NCBI RefSeq assembly: GCF_003286075.1
Contig: NZ_QLUV01000005.1
Span: 149,516 to 213,515 of the forward strand
DNA from: Paracoccus endophyticus
Lineage (GTDB): Bacteria > Pseudomonadota > Alphaproteobacteria > Rhodobacterales > Rhodobacteraceae
Direction: 5' to 3'
Length of the DNA stretch: 64,000 nt
How positions within the stretch are numbered: the first letter of the stretch is position 1; every line of letters begins with the position of its first letter. The notes under the pieces were generated by a model that worked only from the letters and a program-made list of their open reading frames with translations, had not been told where the DNA came from and searched no databases. Positions 60,901-64,000 of the stretch are shown in pieces. A program made the translations under genes and the position numbers.

Positions 60901-62651
60901 GCGTCCTTTCCTCGCTGGTCCGCGCCTATGGCCGTCTGCCGGACGCGCCGCCGTTCGGATACTCGAACGAGAGGATCGCGGGGGTTGTCAGCCTGAACCC
61001 CGACGGGTCCGTGGCCGGACTGCACGACCTGCGCGAGGGAACGGGAAAGAGGCGGACAATGGCCAGCCTGTCGGTGCCGCAGCCGGTCAAGCGGACGGTG
61101 GCGATTGCGCCGAATTTCCTGTGGGACAAGACGGCCTATTCGCTGGGCGTCACCGCAGGCGAGGGCAGGCGGACCGCCGAGGAACATGCCGCCTTTGTCG
61201 AACGCCACCGCGAATGGCTGGCCGGGGCCGACGACGAGGGGCTGGCGGCCTTCCTGCGGTTCCTCGACCGCTGGACGCCGGACCAGTTCATCTGGGACGA
61301 GACGCTGAGGGACCAGAACATCGTCTTTACGCTGGAAGCGGACCGGCTGGCGGGACGAATGCTGCATGATCGTCCTGCGGCACGGGAATTATGGGCGATT
61401 GTCCAAGGCGCGCGGGGCGGCGCTGGTGCGGTCTGCCTTGTCACCGGCAACCATGCGCCGGTCGCGCGGCTGCACCCGTCCATCAAGGGCGTCTGGGGGG
61501 CGCAGTCCTCGGGCGCGAGCCTCGTGTCCTTCAATCTCGACGCTTTCGAATCCTACGGTCACGAACAGGGCGAGAATGCGCCGGTGTCGGACCAGGCGGC
61601 CTTTGCCTATGGGGCGGCGCTGAACGCGTTTCTGACCAGCGGCAGCGGCCACCGCGTCCAGATCGGCGACGCCTCGACCGTGTTCTGGGCCGAGGCGCCG
61701 GATAGGGCCTCGGCTGGCGCGGCCGAGGACATCTTCAGCGCCATGTTCGACGCACAGCCGACCGGGGCGGCAGATGACGCGGCTCGGAGGGAAATCGAGA
61801 TCAGGCTCGACCGCCTGCGCCAAGGCAGGCCGCTGGCCGAGGTCGAGCCGCAACTGGACCCCGGCACCCGCTTCACCGTGCTGGGGCTGGCCCCGAACGC
61901 CGCGCGGCTGTCGGTGCGCTTCATCGTCGAGGACAGCTTCGGCGCCCTTGCCGACCGCTATCGCCAATGGCAGGACGATATCCGGGTCGAGCCCGGCCCG
62001 CGCGGCGGTCCCGCCAGCCTGTTCCGGCAGCTTTGCGAACTGGCCGTGCAGGGCAAGATGGACAACCTGGCCCCGCGGCTGGCGGGCGACATGATGCGGG
62101 CGATCCTGACCGGCAGGGCTTATCCGCTGACGATCCTGTCCACGGCGCTGACCCGCATCCGCGCCGACGGCCGCATCGACGCGATCCGCGCGGGGCTGAT
62201 GAAGGCGGTCCTGATCCGCAACTACAACATGGAGGTGCCGGTGGCGCTCGATCCAGATTTCGACAACACGGGCTATCAGCTTGGCCGGCTATTCGCCGTC
62301 TATGAACAGATCCAGCATGCGGCGCTGGGGGATGTGAACGCCTCGGTTCGCGACAAGTATTACGGCGCGGCCTCGGCCACGCCGCGCAAGGTCTTTTCCA
62401 TGCTGGACCGGGGCGCGATGTCGCATCTGTCCAAGGTCGGGAAGAAATCGCCGGGTCACGAAGTGAACCTTCTGAAGACCTTGCGCGCGGTGACGGACCG
62501 GCTGTCGCCCGGCGCCGAGCCGTTCCCTCAAACGCTGCCGGCGCGCGACCAAGCGCTGTTCGCGCTGGGGTACCACCACCAGCACAGCGATTTCTTCCGC
62601 AAGAAGACTGACGAGACCGGACTGACCGACGAACCCCGAGGTGACGAATGA
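60897..62651 (+). CDS. cas8c: Type I-C Cascade large subunit Cas8c (Csd1)
   Basis: A 584-residue protein starting MSVLSSLVRAYGRLPDAPPFGYSN, with AIAPNFLWDKTAYSLGV, GNHAPVARLHPSIKGVWGAQ and NMEVPVALDPDFDNTGYQLGRLFAVYE, all typical of Csd1. It recognises the PAM and, in many I-C loci, also yields an internally initiated Cas11c small subunit; I cannot verify that start here. It is coupled on both sides by ATGA overlaps. Confidence 0.95.
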   Translation: MSVLSSLVRAYGRLPDAPPFGYSNERIAGVVSLNPDGSVAGLHDLREGTGKRRTMASLSVPQPVKRTVAIAPNFLWDKTAYSLGVTAGEGRRTAEEHAAFVERHREWLAGADDEGLAAFLRFLDRWTPDQFIWDETLRDQNIVFTLEADRLAGRMLHDRPAARELWAIVQGARGGAGAVCLVTGNHAPVARLHPSIKGVWGAQSSGASLVSFNLDAFESYGHEQGENAPVSDQAAFAYGAALNAFLTSGSGHRVQIGDASTVFWAEAPDRASAGAAEDIFSAMFDAQPTGAADDAARREIEIRLDRLRQGRPLAEVEPQLDPGTRFTVLGLAPNAARLSVRFIVEDSFGALADRYRQWQDDIRVEPGPRGGPASLFRQLCELAVQGKMDNLAPRLAGDMMRAILTGRAYPLTILSTALTRIRADGRIDAIRAGLMKAVLIRNYNMEVPVALDPDFDNTGYQLGRLFAVYEQIQHAALGDVNASVRDKYYGAASATPRKVFSMLDRGAMSHLSKVGKKSPGHEVNLLKTLRAVTDRLSPGAEPFPQTLPARDQALFALGYHHQHSDFFRKKTDETGLTDEPRGDE

Positions 62652-63595
62652 CCGCCCTGACCCAACGCCACGACTTTGTCCTGATCTTCGAGGTCACGAA
62701 CGGGAACCCCAACGGCGACCCCGACGCGGGCAACCTGCCGCGCCTCGACCCCGAGGACAGTCACGGGCTGGTCACGGATGTCAGCCTCAAGCGCAAGGTC
62801 CGTAACTTCGTGGAACTGGCCCGTGGGGGCGAGGACCGGATGCATATCTATGTCCAGGAAGGCGCGATCCTGAACGAGAAGCACCGCAAGGCCTATGTGG
62901 CCATCCGTCAGGACGAGAAATCGAAGACCGCCGCCAAGCTGAACCCCGCCAATGACGCCGAAGCCGATGCCGTGCGGAACTGGATGTGCGCCAACTTCTT
63001 CGACGTGCGGACCTTTGGCGCGGTCATGTCCACCGGCATCAACTGCGGCCAGGTGCGCGGCCCGGTGCAGATGGGCTTTGCCCGTTCGGTGGAACCGATC
63101 CTGCCCGCCGAGATCACCATCACCCGCATGGCCGCCACCAATGAAGCCGAGAAGAAGAAGGCTGCCGAGGGCCAGGAAGGCGACGACCGGCGCGACAACC
63201 GCACGATGGGCCGCAAGCATATTGTCCCCTACGGGCTTTACGTCGCGCATGGCTTCATCTCGGCCAAGCTGGCGGAACGTACCGGATTCTCGACCGGAGA
63301 TCTGGAGCTTCTATTGGAAGCCCTGACCAACCTGTTCGAACATGACCGCTCCGCCGCGCGGGGCGAGATGGCGACGCGCAAGCTGATCGTGTTCCGCCAC
63401 GCCAGTGCCCTTGGCAACGCGCCCGCCCATGCGCTGTTCGACCGGGTTCAGATCAGCCGCATGGTCGATGGCGAGCCGCGCCCGATAGACGGGCGGCTGG
63501 ACAACCTGCCCCCGGCCCGCCGCTTTGGCGATTACGACATCCGGGTGAACCGCGACGGCCTGCCCGAGGGCGTCGAGGTGCTGGAACTGGTCTGA
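62648..63595 (+). CDS. cas7: Type I-C Cascade backbone subunit Cas7 (Csd2)
   Basis: A 315-residue RAMP protein. The N-terminal HDFVLIFEVTNGNPNGDPDAGNLPRLD and VTDVSLKRKVRNFV are the Csd2 signature, with FGAVMSTGINCGQVRGPVQ in the middle. Multiple copies coat the crRNA spacer and kink every sixth base. It overlaps cas8c by 4 nt, and cas4 begins within its stop codon. Confidence 0.95.
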   Translation: MTALTQRHDFVLIFEVTNGNPNGDPDAGNLPRLDPEDSHGLVTDVSLKRKVRNFVELARGGEDRMHIYVQEGAILNEKHRKAYVAIRQDEKSKTAAKLNPANDAEADAVRNWMCANFFDVRTFGAVMSTGINCGQVRGPVQMGFARSVEPILPAEITITRMAATNEAEKKKAAEGQEGDDRRDNRTMGRKHIVPYGLYVAHGFISAKLAERTGFSTGDLELLLEALTNLFEHDRSAARGEMATRKLIVFRHASALGNAPAHALFDRVQISRMVDGEPRPIDGRLDNLPPARRFGDYDIRVNRDGLPEGVEVLELV

Positions 63596-63905
63596 TGGCT
63601 ATGCCCGAGGTCGAGCCCATCCCGATCTCGGCCCTTCAGCATGCCGTTTACTGCCTGCGTCAGGCGGCGCTGATCCATCTGGAACGGCTCTGGGCCGAGA
63701 ACCGCTTCACTGCCGAGGGCGGGGTGCTGCACGCCGTCACGGAGAAGGGTGGCAAGCGGGGTGGACGCGGGGCAAGGCGGGTGAATGCGCTGCCACTGGC
63801 ATCAAGCCGACTGAACCTTGCCGGGGTAGCCGATCTGGTCGAGTTCAGCCGCCCCAGCCCTGACGCACCCGAAATTGCGTTTCCCGTCGAATACAAGCGC
63901 GGCGA
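63595..63905 (+). pseudogene. cas4: cas4 truncated by an insertion sequence
   Basis: The first ~104 residues are Cas4: ISALQHAVYCLRQAALIHLERLWAENRFTAEG carries the first iron-sulfur cysteine (usually YCPRQ, here YCLRQ), then RLNLAGVADLVEF and PVEYKRG with nuclease residues. Homology stops at 63905, where an IS5-type end begins, so the C-terminal three cysteines are lost or lie beyond the insertion. Cas4 trims prespacers, so adaptation would be impaired. Confidence 0.85.
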
Positions 63906-64000
63906 GGCTCTGTTGCACAAATCCCTTCCGTGATTCATGTCGTGAGTCCGGTATGGTAGCTGGTCGGCATGAGCAGACTCACACGCCTGACCTACAAGAC
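63906..64000 (+). mobile_element. IS5-family insertion sequence, left end, runs off the window
   Basis: The sequence from 63906 begins GGCTCTGTTGCACAAATCC, like the terminal inverted repeat of IS5/IS903-type and related elements, in the middle of cas4. A transposase start follows 63 nt later. The right end and target duplication are outside the window. Confidence 0.75.
63969..64000 (+). CDS. IS5-family transposase, 5' part only
   Basis: The ATG at 63969 begins MSRLTRLTYK, which resembles the N-terminus of IS5-family transposases (usually continuing with TRNWPAYN). Only ten codons are inside the window, so the call rests on this start plus the adjacent terminal repeat. Confidence 0.65.
   Translation, partial: MSRLTRLTYK

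Noticed and set aside
57608..64000. A CRISPR array within the window
   Set aside because: No run of two or more regularly spaced repeats is present; only the single degenerate repeat in the cas3-cas5 gap was found. An array could lie to the right of the window.

Overview
The window is high-GC DNA from an alphaproteobacterium of the Rhodobacteraceae, most likely Paracoccus or a close relative. This is inferred from gene content: a CP4-like class II AroA, (2S)-methylsuccinyl-CoA dehydrogenase of the ethylmalonyl-CoA pathway, the infA-maf-rng-yacG run next to tRNA-Phe, and the rpsT / dnaA-dnaN-recF block. Nothing was searched against a database.

Positions 1-42.5 kb are well-ordered chromosomal core. 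They hold a partial glycosyltransferase and a HIT protein, a tripartite tricarboxylate transporter with two binding proteins, a two-component system divergent from PepSY and cytochrome b561 genes, a rhodanese, tRNA-Phe, yacG-rng-maf-infA, glutaryl-CoA dehydrogenase, a very long OmpA-type protein, dapE, mcd, recO, adenine deaminase, recF-dnaN-dnaA, rpsT, a SPOR protein, the nucleoside salvage operon cdd-deoA-deoB-add-upp, maeB, propionyl-CoA synthetase, aroA and trmB. Acetyl-CoA/propionyl-CoA assimilation (mcd, maeB, prpE) and nucleoside salvage are the two metabolic themes.

Positions 42.5-57.6 kb are accessory and eroded. Two divergent regulator genes both lack their 5' ends, and one also carries a nonsense codon. 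There is an intact polyamine-type ABC operon with an SDR gene and a divergent LuxR regulator, a serine-recombinase remnant, IS6-type transposase remnants, a VapBC pair, a frameshifted MgtC gene, a secreted protein, a Tat-exported molybdoenzyme with a C-terminal cytochrome c motif, a 93-bp element with near-perfect 26-bp inverted repeats, and a truncated DUF1989 gene.

Positions 57.6-64 kb hold a type I-C CRISPR-Cas locus (cas3, cas5c, cas8c, cas7, cas4). An IS5-type element interrupts cas4 and runs off the right edge, so cas1, cas2 and any array are not visible.

The most striking feature is the 278-bp gap between cas3 and cas5. On the minus strand it encodes a 27-codon ORF with its own ribosome binding site. 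A degenerate type I-C repeat starts in that ORF's stop codon. A 32-nt spacer-like segment follows, then an intrinsic terminator. The first 23 nt of the spacer-like segment match, at 19 of 23 positions, a site directly beside the cas5 start codon. That site has a TTC PAM at the correct side, and mismatches fall at positions 6, 12, 13 and 18 (then 24), which is nearly the every-sixth-base pattern tolerated by type I Cascade. This is the architecture expected of a crRNA-like regulatory guide (CreR / CreTA-like) that directs Cascade to repress the cas5 operon and/or the small ORF. I regard it as the candidate undescribed system of this window.
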